In this document: in pieces, positions 1 to 6,216 of the stretch
How the letters are laid out: the number at the start of each line of letters is the position of its first letter
How positions within the stretch are numbered: the first letter of the stretch is position 1
Assembly: GCA_947449125.1 (NCBI GenBank)
Contig: CANFQR010000042.1
Span: 1-8,610 of the forward strand
Direction: 5' to 3'
Source of the DNA: Bacteroidota bacterium
GTDB taxonomy: Bacteria; Bacteroidota; Bacteroidia; B-17B0; Aurantibacillaceae
Length of the DNA: 8,610 nt
Program-made: the position numbers and the translations under genes
The notes under the pieces: model-generated
The model's input: the letters and a program-made list of their open reading frames with translations, nothing else
What the model was told of the DNA's origin: nothing
Databases searched by the model: none

Positions 1-530
1 CCAGCTTTTTTTTAAAAAGTGGTGACTTTTTATGGAACTCAGGCATATTTGCATGGAGTACCAAGAGCATTATTTCTTCCTTAGAAAAACATGATCCTGA
101 ATTGGCAAATGTTTTTAAAGAAGGTTGGGATACTTATAATACAAGTGGAGAAAAAGAATTTATAAACCGAGCTTATAATATCTGTAAAAACATTTCCATC
201 GATTTTAGCGTTATGGAAAAAGCTAAAAACGTTTATGTTAGGGCAAGTATTTTTGGTTGGAGCGATTTAGGCACATGGGGGAGCTTGTATACGCAAATCC
301 CTAAAGACGATAATGAAAACGCTTTGGTTGGCAAAAACATCATAACTTATGATTGTAATAACTGTATTGTTCAAGTGCCAAAAGAAAAGCTGATAGTTTT
401 ACAAGGCTTGCAAGATTATATTGTTGTAGAAAGCGAAGGCATATTAATGATTTGCAAAAAACAAGACGAGCAACAGATCAGAAACTTTGTTAACGATGTA
501 AAAGTTAAAAAAGGAGAAAAATTCGTTTAA
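1..530 (+). CDS. manC: Mannose-1-phosphate guanylyltransferase, C-terminal part (5' end outside window)
   Basis: The enzyme makes GDP-mannose from mannose-1-phosphate and GTP in the cytoplasm, for polysaccharide and glycoprotein synthesis. The frame is open from base 3 (175 visible residues), so the gene begins left of the window. The TTG at 102 is not the start, because family sequence lies upstream of it: LWNSGIFAW (bases about 30-56) matches the conserved 'lWNSGmF.W' block. Further on, IDFSVMEKAKNVYV and FGWSDLGTW are the hallmark of the sugar-nucleotide-binding half of this family. The C-terminal stretch (NNCIVQVPKEKLIVLQGLQDYIVVES) corresponds to the short beta-rich end of bacteroidete single-domain guanylyltransferases. 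It lacks the cupin phosphomannose isomerase domain of bifunctional ManC/AlgA enzymes. It stops with TAA at 528-530, and a promoter for the next gene follows within 20 bases. The family assignment is firm; the symbol is by analogy. Confidence 0.9.
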   Translation, partial: SFFLKSGDFLWNSGIFAWSTKSIISSLEKHDPELANVFKEGWDTYNTSGEKEFINRAYNICKNISIDFSVMEKAKNVYVRASIFGWSDLGTWGSLYTQIPKDDNENALVGKNIITYDCNNCIVQVPKEKLIVLQGLQDYIVVESEGILMICKKQDEQQIRNFVNDVKVKKGEKFV

Positions 531-548
531 CTTCGTATGCTAATTATA

Positions 549-578
549 TTGAATTTTATTTTTTTAATTCTACATTTG
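549..578 (+). promoter_or_regulatory. Bacteroidota-type promoter for the DUF4476 gene
   Basis: TTG at 549-551 (-33 element), a 19-base spacer, then TACATTTG at 571-578, an exact match to the TAnnTTTG -7 consensus. Transcription would start near 583-586, giving a leader of about 45 bases before the ATG at 628. The spacing fits the primary-sigma promoters known in this phylum. No transcript data are available. Confidence 0.65.
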
Positions 579-627
579 GATTCAATTACAATTAAACATT
601 TTAAATAATTTATATAAACCATCAAAA

Positions 628-1614
628 ATGAAAACACGTCTAATTTTTCTCTCAAGCTTTTTATTAATAAACCTTCTAACATTTAGTCAAAAAGTTAATC
701 TGGTGATTTTTTCCGAAGATGGCGACAAATTTTTCGCCTTTGTAAATGGTATCAGACAAAACGATAAAGCCGAAAGCAATGTTAAAGTTACAGATGTAAC
801 CCCAAACATTAGTTTAAGAATTGAATTTGAAGACAAAACTTTACCGCAATTAAAGCAGAGTATGGCTTTAGAGCCAGGTTTTGAACACACTGCCAAAATA
901 AAGCGCGACATGAAAAAACAATTAAAACTTCGTTATTTTGGTCAAGTACCTCTTGAAGAAGCTACCACAAATAATGTTCCAGTTGTAGCCTATCATACCA
1001 GCGAAAATGCTGTTAGTGACAATTATAATACATCTACTCAAATTGGTGGCACAAATACATATACCTCCACTACAACCACAACCCATGTTAACAATACCAA
1101 TCAAAACCCTAACGATGTTTCGATTAATATAAACTTAGGTGGAGCCGGCTTAAACATGAATGTAAATGGCTTAAACAACAATACCAATTCAAATATACAA
1201 ACAACAACTTCTACAACCGTATCAAGCAGCTCAACATCAACTTATAACGAACCAAGAAAAATAAATAAACCATCTTCATCTAATCAAACACAAGTTGAAC
1301 CGGTTGCCACTGTTGCTGGTTGTAAAACCGCTATGTCAGCCGCAAACTTTGATAAAATGAAACAGTCTGTAGAAGCAAAGCCATTTTCAGATACTAAAAT
1401 GAGTACAGCAAAAGTTGCTACAAAAAATTCTTGTTTATCAGCTAATCAAATAAAAGAAATATGCTCACTATTTAGCATGGATGAAGACAAATTAACCTAC
1501 GCAAAATACGCTTATGATTATTGCGTTGACAAAGCAAATTATTATCAGGTTGGCGATATTTTTTCGTTTAGTACAACCACCGATGATTTTAATGAGTTTT
1601 TAGAGAAGCATTAA
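628..1614 (+). CDS. Secreted DUF4476-domain protein with Asn/Thr/Ser-rich linker
   Basis: 328 residues, function unknown. Residues 1-20 form a signal peptide (MKTR, then a Leu/Ile/Phe core ending LLTFSQ), so the product is exported. Residues 22-107 look like a beta-rich domain (KVNLVIFSEDGDKFFAFVNG onward) of the kind often found at the front of bacteroidete DUF4476 proteins. Residues 125-225 are low-complexity, dominated by Asn, Thr and Ser and probably disordered. Residues 231-328 match DUF4476: an alpha-helical domain with C-K-x-A-M, then NFDKMKQSV, KIxxAK-like helices and DFNEFL at the end. Cysteines 232, 269, 279 and 299 all lie in this domain and could form two disulfides once exported. 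The ATG at 628 is the only sensible start because the signal peptide follows directly. The haem-binding-domain gene follows after 53 bases and may be cotranscribed. Confidence 0.85.
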   Translation: MKTRLIFLSSFLLINLLTFSQKVNLVIFSEDGDKFFAFVNGIRQNDKAESNVKVTDVTPNISLRIEFEDKTLPQLKQSMALEPGFEHTAKIKRDMKKQLKLRYFGQVPLEEATTNNVPVVAYHTSENAVSDNYNTSTQIGGTNTYTSTTTTTHVNNTNQNPNDVSININLGGAGLNMNVNGLNNNTNSNIQTTTSTTVSSSSTSTYNEPRKINKPSSSNQTQVEPVATVAGCKTAMSAANFDKMKQSVEAKPFSDTKMSTAKVATKNSCLSANQIKEICSLFSMDEDKLTYAKYAYDYCVDKANYYQVGDIFSFSTTTDDFNEFLEKH

Positions 1615-1638
1615 TCATTTTTCATATTACTTGGTTGA

Positions 1639-1658
1639 TTTAATTTCATAAAATTAAA
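1639..1658 (+). repeat. AT-only inverted repeat between DUF4476 and haem-binding genes
   Basis: TTTAATTT (1639-1646), four-base loop, AAATTAAA (1651-1658): a perfect 8-bp stem nine bases before the ATG at 1668. It has no GC pairs and no following T-run, so it is not a convincing terminator. It could affect ribosome access or be chance in AT-rich DNA. I find no -7 consensus in this 53-base gap, which favours readthrough from the DUF4476 promoter. Confidence 0.3.
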
Positions 1659-1667
1659 CCTATAATT

Positions 1668-2126
1668 ATGTTTAAAAAATTAACCATTAAAAAGATGGGG
1701 ATATTTCTTTTGATTTTATTAATTGTAATTCAGTTTTTTACAATTGATAAAACCACTAAACCAACAGATGTTTCTAAAGATATTATTGCTCTTACCTCTG
1801 CCAATCCAGAAATAACAACTATTTTAAAAACATCTTGTTACGATTGCCATTCAAACCAACCAGTTTACCCTTGGTACACAAACATAGCACCTTTATCTTG
1901 GTGGATAAAACATCATATCAATGAAGGAAGTCAACATCTTAACTTTTCTGAATGGGGTACTTATTCAAAAAAAAGAAAAAATCATAAATTAGATGAGTGC
2001 GCAGAAATGCTCATCGAAAACGAAATGCCACTAACCTCTTACACCATAATACATAAAGAAGCTAAATTAACCTTCGATCAAAAAAACCTTTTACTAAATT
2101 GGTTTTATTCATTAAAGGAGCAATAA
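1668..2126 (+). CDS. Membrane-anchored haem-binding-domain protein (CxxCH)
   Basis: 152 residues. A basic start (MFKKLTIKKMG) and a hydrophobic segment at residues 11-25 form an uncleaved anchor or signal sequence, placing the rest in the periplasm. Residues about 37-150 match the small bacteroidete haem-binding domain family (Haem_bd). The c-type haem attachment motif CYDCH is at residues 57-61, followed by the family's typical S-N-x-P-x-Y-P-W-Y run and by a later N-E-M-P-L-x-S-Y block, in which Met120 is a candidate distal iron ligand. C-terminal LLLNWFYSLK is the usual closing helix. Such proteins are thought to be small c-type cytochromes, but the electron partner is not known and none is encoded here. 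It lies 53 bases after the DUF4476 gene on the same strand and is followed by a terminator-like hairpin, so it may end that operon. Confidence 0.85.
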   Translation: MFKKLTIKKMGIFLLILLIVIQFFTIDKTTKPTDVSKDIIALTSANPEITTILKTSCYDCHSNQPVYPWYTNIAPLSWWIKHHINEGSQHLNFSEWGTYSKKRKNHKLDECAEMLIENEMPLTSYTIIHKEAKLTFDQKNLLLNWFYSLKEQ

Positions 2127-2145
2127 TATTTTTTATCTGGCATTT

Positions 2146-2177
2146 ATTATTTAAAATATTTTTTTAAATAATTTTTT
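2146..2177 (+). terminator. Terminator-like AT hairpin with T-run after the haem-binding gene
   Basis: ATTATTTAAAA (2146-2156), five-base loop, TTTTAAATAAT (2162-2172), then more T residues to 2177. The stem is a perfect 11 bp but contains no GC pairs, so it is weak. Its position, 20 bases after the stop and before the rho promoter candidate, is where an intrinsic terminator would be expected. Confidence 0.4.
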
Positions 2178-2194
2178 ATATCGAAGTAAATCAT

Positions 2195-2202
2195 TAGTTT
2201 TG
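2195..2202 (+). promoter_or_regulatory. Possible -7 box for rho
   Basis: TAGTTTTG fits the TAnnTTTG consensus. No TTG lies at the expected 17-23 bases upstream (the region is A/T only), so the -33 half is missing. If used, transcription would begin near 2208 and give an rho leader of about 85 bases. Confidence 0.4.
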
Positions 2203-2215
2203 ATACCAGTTTTAA

Positions 2216-2237
2216 TGGTTGCATCTTCTTGCAGCTA
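2216..2237 (+). promoter_or_regulatory. Stem-loop in the rho leader
   Basis: TGGTTGCA (2216-2223) can pair with TGCAGCTA (2230-2237) around the loop TCTTCT. That gives eight pairs, two of them G-T wobbles and three G-C. It is the only GC-containing structure in the leader and lies just after the predicted rho transcription start. Autogenous control of rho through its leader is known in other bacteria, but whether this hairpin takes part is inference only. Confidence 0.3.
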
Positions 2238-2291
2238 ACAATCAAAAAAAATTAATTTTAAAACCAACACATAACATTATTAATTTTCTTT

Positions 2292-3872
2292 ATGTTTCAA
2301 GCACTTGAATTATCAGCTAAATCTTTAATTGAATTAAAAGAGATAGCTAAATCGTTTTCAATAGATACTAAAGGTTTAGCCAAACCTGATATTATTTTAA
2401 AAATTATAGAAGTACAATCGCAAAAAAAAGATGCAGGTATTGAACCAGCTCAAAAAATTGCGAGAGCTCAACCAAAAGAAATGAAAGAAAAAAGACCTCG
2501 TAAAATTGTGAAATTAGAACCATTAATTGAAGAAGTAAAACAAGAAGTAACCACAATTTCAATTGATGATGACATTAATCCTGAGCCAATTAGTATAATC
2601 CCTGTTTCTGAAACTGTTGAAGAAAAAGAAAAAACGGATACTATTACCGATACCTCCGAAAAGACTGCTGATAACGCTGAAGAAAACACCACATCCGAAG
2701 TTCCTAACGAAGAAACAGAACCTATAAAAAAACCCGAAAAAGTATATTACAATTTTGATAATATTGTATTTGCAACAGGTGTTTTAGAAATTATGCCCGA
2801 TGGTTACGGGTTTTTACGCAGTTCTGATTATGATTACTTAAATTCACCCGATGATGTTTATGTATCTCAATCGCAAATTAAATTATTTGGTTTAAAAACC
2901 GGCGATGTTGTAAAAGGCGGCGTTCGTCCACCGAAAGAAGGTGAAAAATATTTCCCATTAATTAAAGTTGAACAAATAAACGGTCGCGACCCTGGTTTTG
3001 TGCGTGATCGCGTTATTTTTGATTATTTGACTCCTTTATTTCCGAACGAGAAAATTAAACTCACAGGTCACCCTCAAGAAAACATGAGTGTACGTGTAAT
3101 GGATATGTTTTCGCCCATCGGAAAAGGGCAACGCGGCTTAATTGTTGCACAGCCAAAAACCGGAAAAACTGTTTTATTAAAAGATGTTGCTAATGCAATT
3201 GCCTACAATCATCCTGAAATTTATTTAATAATTTTATTAATAGATGAACGTCCGGAAGAGGTAACCGACATGGCACGAAGCGTTAAAGCCGAAGTTGTTT
3301 CGAGTACATTTGACGAGCCAGCCGAAAAGCATGTTAAAATTGCAAACATTGTGTTAGAAAAAGCAAAACGTATGGTTGAATGTGGACACGATGTGGTTAT
3401 ATTGCTTGACAGTATTACCCGCTTAGCACGTGCCTACAATACTGTTTCTCCTGCAAGTGGCAAGGTTTTAACAGGAGGGGTGGATGCCAATGCACTTCAT
3501 AAACCAAAACGCTTTTTTGGTGCTGCACGTAAAATCGAAAATGGCGGTTCATTAACTATTTTAGCTACAGCCTTAACAGAAACTGGTTCTAAAATGGACG
3601 AAGTAATTTTTGAAGAATTTAAAGGTACAGGTAATATGGAGTTACAATTAGACAGAAAATTATCTAACCGCCGAATTTATCCTGCAATTGACTTATTAGC
3701 TTCTTCAACCAGAAGAGATGACTTGTTAATTGATAAAGAAACCTTAACAAGATTATGGGTACTAAGAAAACATTTAGGTGATATGAACCCTCAGGAAGCA
3801 ATGGAATTTTTATTGGAAAGATTGCGTCGTACACAAACTAACGAAGAATTTTTAGTTAGCATGAATGGTTAA
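2292..3872 (+). CDS. rho: Transcription termination factor Rho
   Basis: 526 residues; a hexameric RNA-dependent ATPase that ends transcription by pulling RNA from RNA polymerase. In order: Rho N-terminal helical domain at residues 1-42 ([21 protein letters not shown]); an acidic, Glu/Pro/Thr-rich, probably disordered insert at about 45-150, absent from E. coli Rho (419 residues) and common in this phylum; the cold-shock-like RNA-binding domain at about 157-230 ([20 protein letters not shown]); and the ATPase domain from about 235. P-loop AQPKTGKT is at 286-293, IDERPEEV with the catalytic Glu region at 317-324, Walker B VVILLD at 368-373, secondary-channel Q-loop KVLTGGVDA at 391-399, and [11 protein letters not shown] at 441-451. 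All catalytic motifs are intact. The ATG at 2292 gives the usual short start before the Rho_N helix. A DUF4199 gene follows 26 bases downstream. Confidence 0.98.
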   Translation: MFQALELSAKSLIELKEIAKSFSIDTKGLAKPDIILKIIEVQSQKKDAGIEPAQKIARAQPKEMKEKRPRKIVKLEPLIEEVKQEVTTISIDDDINPEPISIIPVSETVEEKEKTDTITDTSEKTADNAEENTTSEVPNEETEPIKKPEKVYYNFDNIVFATGVLEIMPDGYGFLRSSDYDYLNSPDDVYVSQSQIKLFGLKTGDVVKGGVRPPKEGEKYFPLIKVEQINGRDPGFVRDRVIFDYLTPLFPNEKIKLTGHPQENMSVRVMDMFSPIGKGQRGLIVAQPKTGKTVLLKDVANAIAYNHPEIYLIILLIDERPEEVTDMARSVKAEVVSSTFDEPAEKHVKIANIVLEKAKRMVECGHDVVILLDSITRLARAYNTVSPASGKVLTGGVDANALHKPKRFFGAARKIENGGSLTILATALTETGSKMDEVIFEEFKGTGNMELQLDRKLSNRRIYPAIDLLASSTRRDDLLIDKETLTRLWVLRKHLGDMNPQEAMEFLLERLRRTQTNEEFLVSMNG

Positions 3873-3898
3873 TTACCCTAAGCTTATTTAGTAAACAA

Positions 3899-4411
3899 AT
3901 GAACAGAACAGCTTTTTATTACGGTATTGCTTATAGCCTTGTAGTTATTGCTTTTAAATTATTTATTTTATTAGGAGATTATTCATTATCAAGTTTCGGA
4001 TATTTTTATTCGGGCATTACTAGCGTGCTATTAATTATACCGTTTTACTTTTTTGCAATTAAACAAGTAAGAAATAATAATGCTGGAATTATTGGAGGAA
4101 GAGAAGCAGTTAGAATAAGTTTAACCATTTTTGCAATTGGAGCAGTTATAATAAGTACTTACAATTATTTTGAATTTGAATTTAGCGGAAAGGCAATGGC
4201 TATTAATTATTATAACAGCGAGCAATTTCTAACTTTTTTAAAATCGCAAAGCAAAATAAAGCCTGATGATTACCAAAAAATAATTGCCGAACAAATTAAA
4301 TCTGCAGAAGTATCGGCATTTAAAGCCACCACAGGCAAATTATTTTCTTATATGTTTATTGGTTTATCAAGCGCGTTTATTATATCCGCCGCTATGAAAA
4401 AATCAAAATAG
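3899..4411 (+). CDS. DUF4199 membrane protein
   Basis: 170 residues, function unknown. Four hydrophobic segments at about 5-26, 35-55, 70-92 and 146-166 make it an inner-membrane protein. Between the last two helices is a soluble stretch of about 50 residues that includes an amphipathic part (FLKSQSKIKPDDYQKIIAEQ). The pattern of a short N-terminus, paired helices, a GG(R)EAV-type turn before helix 3, and an acidic/lysine-rich loop before helix 4 fits the bacteroidete DUF4199 family. The gene starts 26 bases after the rho stop with no visible promoter between, so cotranscription with rho is likely. Its end faces the mazF end across only 21 bases with no clear terminator, so the two converging transcripts may overlap. 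Confidence 0.8.
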   Translation: MNRTAFYYGIAYSLVVIAFKLFILLGDYSLSSFGYFYSGITSVLLIIPFYFFAIKQVRNNNAGIIGGREAVRISLTIFAIGAVIISTYNYFEFEFSGKAMAINYYNSEQFLTFLKSQSKIKPDDYQKIIAEQIKSAEVSAFKATTGKLFSYMFIGLSSAFIISAAMKKSK

Positions 4412-4432
4412 TTTAATTACTAGCTGTGTTTA

Positions 4433-4756
4433 TCATGCTACGTATGTTTCATGAATAACTGACTTAACATTGTGAACTTCTTTCTCGGTTAAATTTCCCA
4501 ACACTTTAACAATATGTATTCTATCTATGGTTCTGATTTGATCAAGAACCACCCAACCTTTGGTTTTATTGTCCTTAACAGGAATGCGGGTTGGATAACT
4601 CCGAGAAGAACTTGTCATTGGGGCAATAACAATTGTTTGCAAATATTTGTTCATTTCATTAGGAGAAATAATAACACATGGTCTGGTCTTTTTCATTTCA
4701 CTTCCAATTGTTGGATCAAGATTAACCAAAACAATTTGATATTGCTTTATTTCCAT
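4433..4756 (-). CDS. mazF: MazF-family toxin (mRNA-cleaving endoribonuclease)
   Basis: 107 residues, the usual length for MazF/PemK toxins, which cut single-stranded mRNA at short sequence motifs when their antitoxin is lost. The fold markers are present: the opening strand with D-P-T-I-G-S-E (residues 14-20), K-K-T-R-P-C-V-I-I (22-30) with the catalytic Arg25, T-I-V-I-A-P-M-T-S-S (41-50) with the catalytic Thr48/Ser49 position, and WVVLDQIRTID (68-78). Nothing is missing, so the toxin should be active. The ATG at 4756 overlaps the end of mazE by 10 bases, the standard arrangement for coupled translation. Bases 4584-4643 (residues 39-57, the catalytic core) are repeated exactly upstream of mazE. 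The cleavage specificity cannot be read from sequence alone. Confidence 0.93.
   Translation of the reverse strand: MEIKQYQIVLVNLDPTIGSEMKKTRPCVIISPNEMNKYLQTIVIAPMTSSSRSYPTRIPVKDNKTKGWVVLDQIRTIDRIHIVKVLGNLTEKEVHNVKSVIHETYVA
4584..4643 (-). repeat. 60-bp exact direct repeat, copy 1 (inside mazF)
   Basis: Identical over 60 bases to 5132-5191 and in the same orientation, with starts 548 bases apart. This copy encodes LQTIVIAPMTSSSRSYPTR of MazF. The two copies flank the 5' half of mazF, all of mazE and the mazEF promoter, so recombination between them would remove the antitoxin and its promoter and cut mazF. Confidence 0.97.
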
Positions 4757-4992
4757 TCTTCAAAATCTTCATCATTAAATACATCTGCAACAACCAACCT
4801 ATCATCACCTTTTTCATGCATTTTTTTAAATGACTTTTCCCAGCCATTTCTAACTTTTGTTTTAGGCTTTAATATAATATAACCCTTTTCAAGAATTAAT
4901 TCTAGACTATCCTGTATGTTATACTTTTCAAGGATGGTTTTAGAAAGCCTTATTCCCTTGGAGTTTCCAATAGATATTAATGAGATGTCCAT
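4747..4992 (-). CDS. mazE: MazE-family antitoxin (AbrB/MazE-type DNA-binding)
   Basis: 81 residues. The N-terminal half (ISLISIGNSKGIRLSKTIL onward, residues 3-45) is the swapped-hairpin AbrB/MazE DNA-binding fold: I-G-N-S-K-G-I-R-L-S is the signature, followed by the LELILEKGYIILKP strand pair. The C-terminal half is charged and ends in acidic/aromatic residues (DVFNDEDFEEWK), the usual flexible tail that blocks the toxin's RNA groove. MazE dimers normally also repress their own promoter. Here a good promoter with an inverted repeat around its -7 box lies immediately upstream. The ATG at 4992 leaves a leader of only about 13 bases from the predicted transcription start. The stop overlaps the mazF start. 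Confidence 0.92.
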   Translation of the reverse strand: MDISLISIGNSKGIRLSKTILEKYNIQDSLELILEKGYIILKPKTKVRNGWEKSFKKMHEKGDDRLVVADVFNDEDFEEWK

Positions 4993-5002
4993 GTTATTTA
5001 AA

Positions 5003-5025
5003 ATGTAATTACAAAGTTATTACAT
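5003..5025 (-). promoter_or_regulatory. Candidate MazE operator (inverted repeat over -7 box)
   Basis: ATGTAAT (5003-5009) and ATTACAT (5019-5025) form a perfect 7-bp inverted repeat with a nine-base spacer. The -7 box (5012-5019) lies between the arms, so a bound dimer would occlude RNA polymerase. This is the position expected for toxin-antitoxin autoregulation. The sequence symmetry is seen; binding by MazE is inference. Confidence 0.5.
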
Positions 5026-5042
5026 CTCTTCAAAATTTCCAA
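5012..5042 (-). promoter_or_regulatory. mazEF promoter
   Basis: Reading the - strand: TTG (5042-5040), a 20-base spacer, then TAACTTTG (5019-5012), an exact TAnnTTTG -7 box. Transcription should start around 5004-5007, about 13 bases before the mazE ATG. This gives mazEF its own promoter, separate from the kinase/secreted-protein operon upstream on the same strand. Confidence 0.7.
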
Positions 5043-5108
5043 TTGTTTTTTTGAAAATGTTATTTATGAAACAATATTTAATTATTATACTTTAACAAAC
5101 ACAAAACA

Positions 5109-5191
5109 TAGTTTTATTTTGCTTAATAGATATGCGGGTTGGATAACTCCGAGAAGAACTTGTCATTGGGGCAATAACAATTGTTTGCAAA
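5109..5191 (-). pseudogene. mazF relic (catalytic-core fragment)
   Basis: Bases 5191-5132 are an exact copy of mazF codons 39-57. Past the exact tract, the next 23 bases still match mazF at 17 positions in register. In that frame the relic reads R-I-S-I-K-Q-N-K-T where MazF reads R-I-P-V-K-D-N-K-T. Similarity then fades, and the frame stops at TAA (5094-5092). No start, no toxin N-terminus and no C-terminus are present, so it is not a working toxin. It lies on the same strand, upstream of the mazEF promoter and 17 bases after the stop of the secreted-protein gene. This is where the end of a first copy would be if mazEF had once been tandemly duplicated and then largely deleted. An alternative is insertion of a short mazF piece by recombination. 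Confidence 0.75.
5132..5191 (-). repeat. 60-bp exact direct repeat, copy 2 (upstream of mazEF promoter)
   Basis: Identical to 4584-4643. It lies outside any intact gene, between the secreted-protein gene (stop at 5209) and the mazEF promoter (upstream element at 5042). The bases just before it on the - strand (5192-5208) show no clear mazF similarity, so the exact tract has a sharp 5' edge. Confidence 0.97.
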
Positions 5192-5208
5192 CTTATTAAA
5201 TAATTCAA

Positions 5209-6216
5209 CTACCGTATTAAAGACACTTTGCCGCTTCTTAAAACTTTTTTATCACTGCCTTTTTCTATACTCTCAATACGGTAAATATAAAGTTCTTCGG
5301 GACATAAATTTCCTTTATATCTTCCATCCCATTTTGCATTTACAGTATTACCTGTAAAAACAGTATTATCGTATTTATCAGCAACAATCAATTTATAATA
5401 GCTGTAATCGCACTGCAATACCGGATAAAAATAATCGTTTCTGTTATCGTCGTTCGGTGTAAAACTATTAGGCACCATCATTTCACAATCACAAACTTTT
5501 AATTTTACCCTAACGCTGTCAACTTGTTCCCCACAATTTTTATTTTCTGTTTTAACCCAATATAAGCCCTCGTCTGTAATAGTTATCGAAGGCGATGTAG
5601 AACCTGTATTCCATAAAATTTTACTGCCCGGATTTACTTTAACATTAAGTGTTTTATTTTGCTCGCTTAAACAATAAACCAATTCATTATTAAATCCTAT
5701 AGATGCTCCCGGAAAAAATTTAATCTTAACTGTATCAATTGAGCTACAGCCTAAATTTGAAACTTTAACCCAGTAGGTTCCTGAATTATCTATTTTAATT
5801 TTTTGAGATTTTTCATTGGTGCTCCACTCAAATCGAGATCCTGAATTTTTAGCATCTAAAATAAAAGACTTTACATTACACAAACTAGTGTCTCTTAAAT
5901 TTAGTTTTGGTTTAGGATATATTTTAACAACAGTGCTATCAAAGTAAACAGCCTTACCTGTATTTACTTTTAAATAAATTTTTTCGAGCGGACTTTTAAT
6001 TTTAATTTTTTTGGAATTATAAATAATGCCTAAACTTTTTCCACGCCACTCGGTATTAATACTACCCTCGAAGTTTTGTTTTAACTCTATTATAGCACTA
6101 TCACCAATACAAAAGGCAGTTGTATCAGGTAATAAATTATTTTGAGCAAATAAATTTAATGCGACTATAAAAAATAAATATGTTAATGTATTTTTAATTT
6201 TACTGTTCAAGTTCAA
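5209..6216 (-). CDS. Secreted Ig-like repeat protein with gliding-motility-type (CHU_C) C-terminal domain
   Basis: 335 residues. A lysine-containing start and hydrophobic core (LTYLFFIVALNLFA, residues 11-24) form a signal peptide. Three Ig/PKD-like units follow at about 31-102, 103-168 and 170-240; the second and third share the pattern W-S/N-T-x-x-x ... I-x-D-x-G-x-Y-W-V-K and carry spaced cysteines. Residues 247-335 are the C-terminal domain: VPNSFTPNDDNRNDYF, then KWDGRYKGN and a final GKVSLIR. This is the type-B sorting domain of type IX secretion substrates, so the product is likely surface-bound or released. The usual N-R-W-G in this domain is replaced by A-D-K-Y-D. No ATG is available: an in-frame TAA lies two codons upstream of TTG at 6216, and the only other early candidate is TTG at 6210. 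The start overlaps the kinase gene end by 17 bases. Confidence 0.85.
   Translation of the reverse strand: MNLNSKIKNTLTYLFFIVALNLFAQNNLLPDTTAFCIGDSAIIELKQNFEGSINTEWRGKSLGIIYNSKKIKIKSPLEKIYLKVNTGKAVYFDSTVVKIYPKPKLNLRDTSLCNVKSFILDAKNSGSRFEWSTNEKSQKIKIDNSGTYWVKVSNLGCSSIDTVKIKFFPGASIGFNNELVYCLSEQNKTLNVKVNPGSKILWNTGSTSPSITITDEGLYWVKTENKNCGEQVDSVRVKLKVCDCEMMVPNSFTPNDDNRNDYFYPVLQCDYSYYKLIVADKYDNTVFTGNTVNAKWDGRYKGNLCPEELYIYRIESIEKGSDKKVLRSGKVSLIR

Noticed and set aside
102..530. Guanylyltransferase fragment starting at the TTG at 102
   Set aside because: Conserved family sequence (LWNSGIFAW) is encoded in the same frame upstream, so the gene starts outside the window.
687..1104. Two - strand frames opposite the DUF4476 gene
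   Set aside because: They are antisense to a clear gene and have no promoter or recognisable domains.
2468..2692. - strand frame opposite the Rho insert
   Set aside because: Ser/Val-rich composition is the mirror of the Glu/Thr-rich insert; no independent support.
4514..4882. 122-codon + strand frame opposite mazEF
   Set aside because: It is antisense to two recognisable genes, and its product has no protein-like features beyond composition mirrored from them.
5059..5073. 15-base + strand stretch matching the 3' end of mazF (14 of 15) in inverted orientation
   Set aside because: In DNA this AT-rich a match of this length is expected somewhere in the window by chance, and its orientation does not fit the tandem-relic model.
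5084..5100. TGTTAAAGT shared by the region after the relic and mazF codons about 82-85
   Set aside because: It is only nine or ten bases, out of frame, and needs an internal deletion; not enough to extend the relic.
4584..5191. 60-bp repeats as ends of an insertion sequence, integron or attachment site
   Set aside because: There is no transposase or integrase, no inverted ends and no target duplication, and one copy is plain mazF coding sequence.
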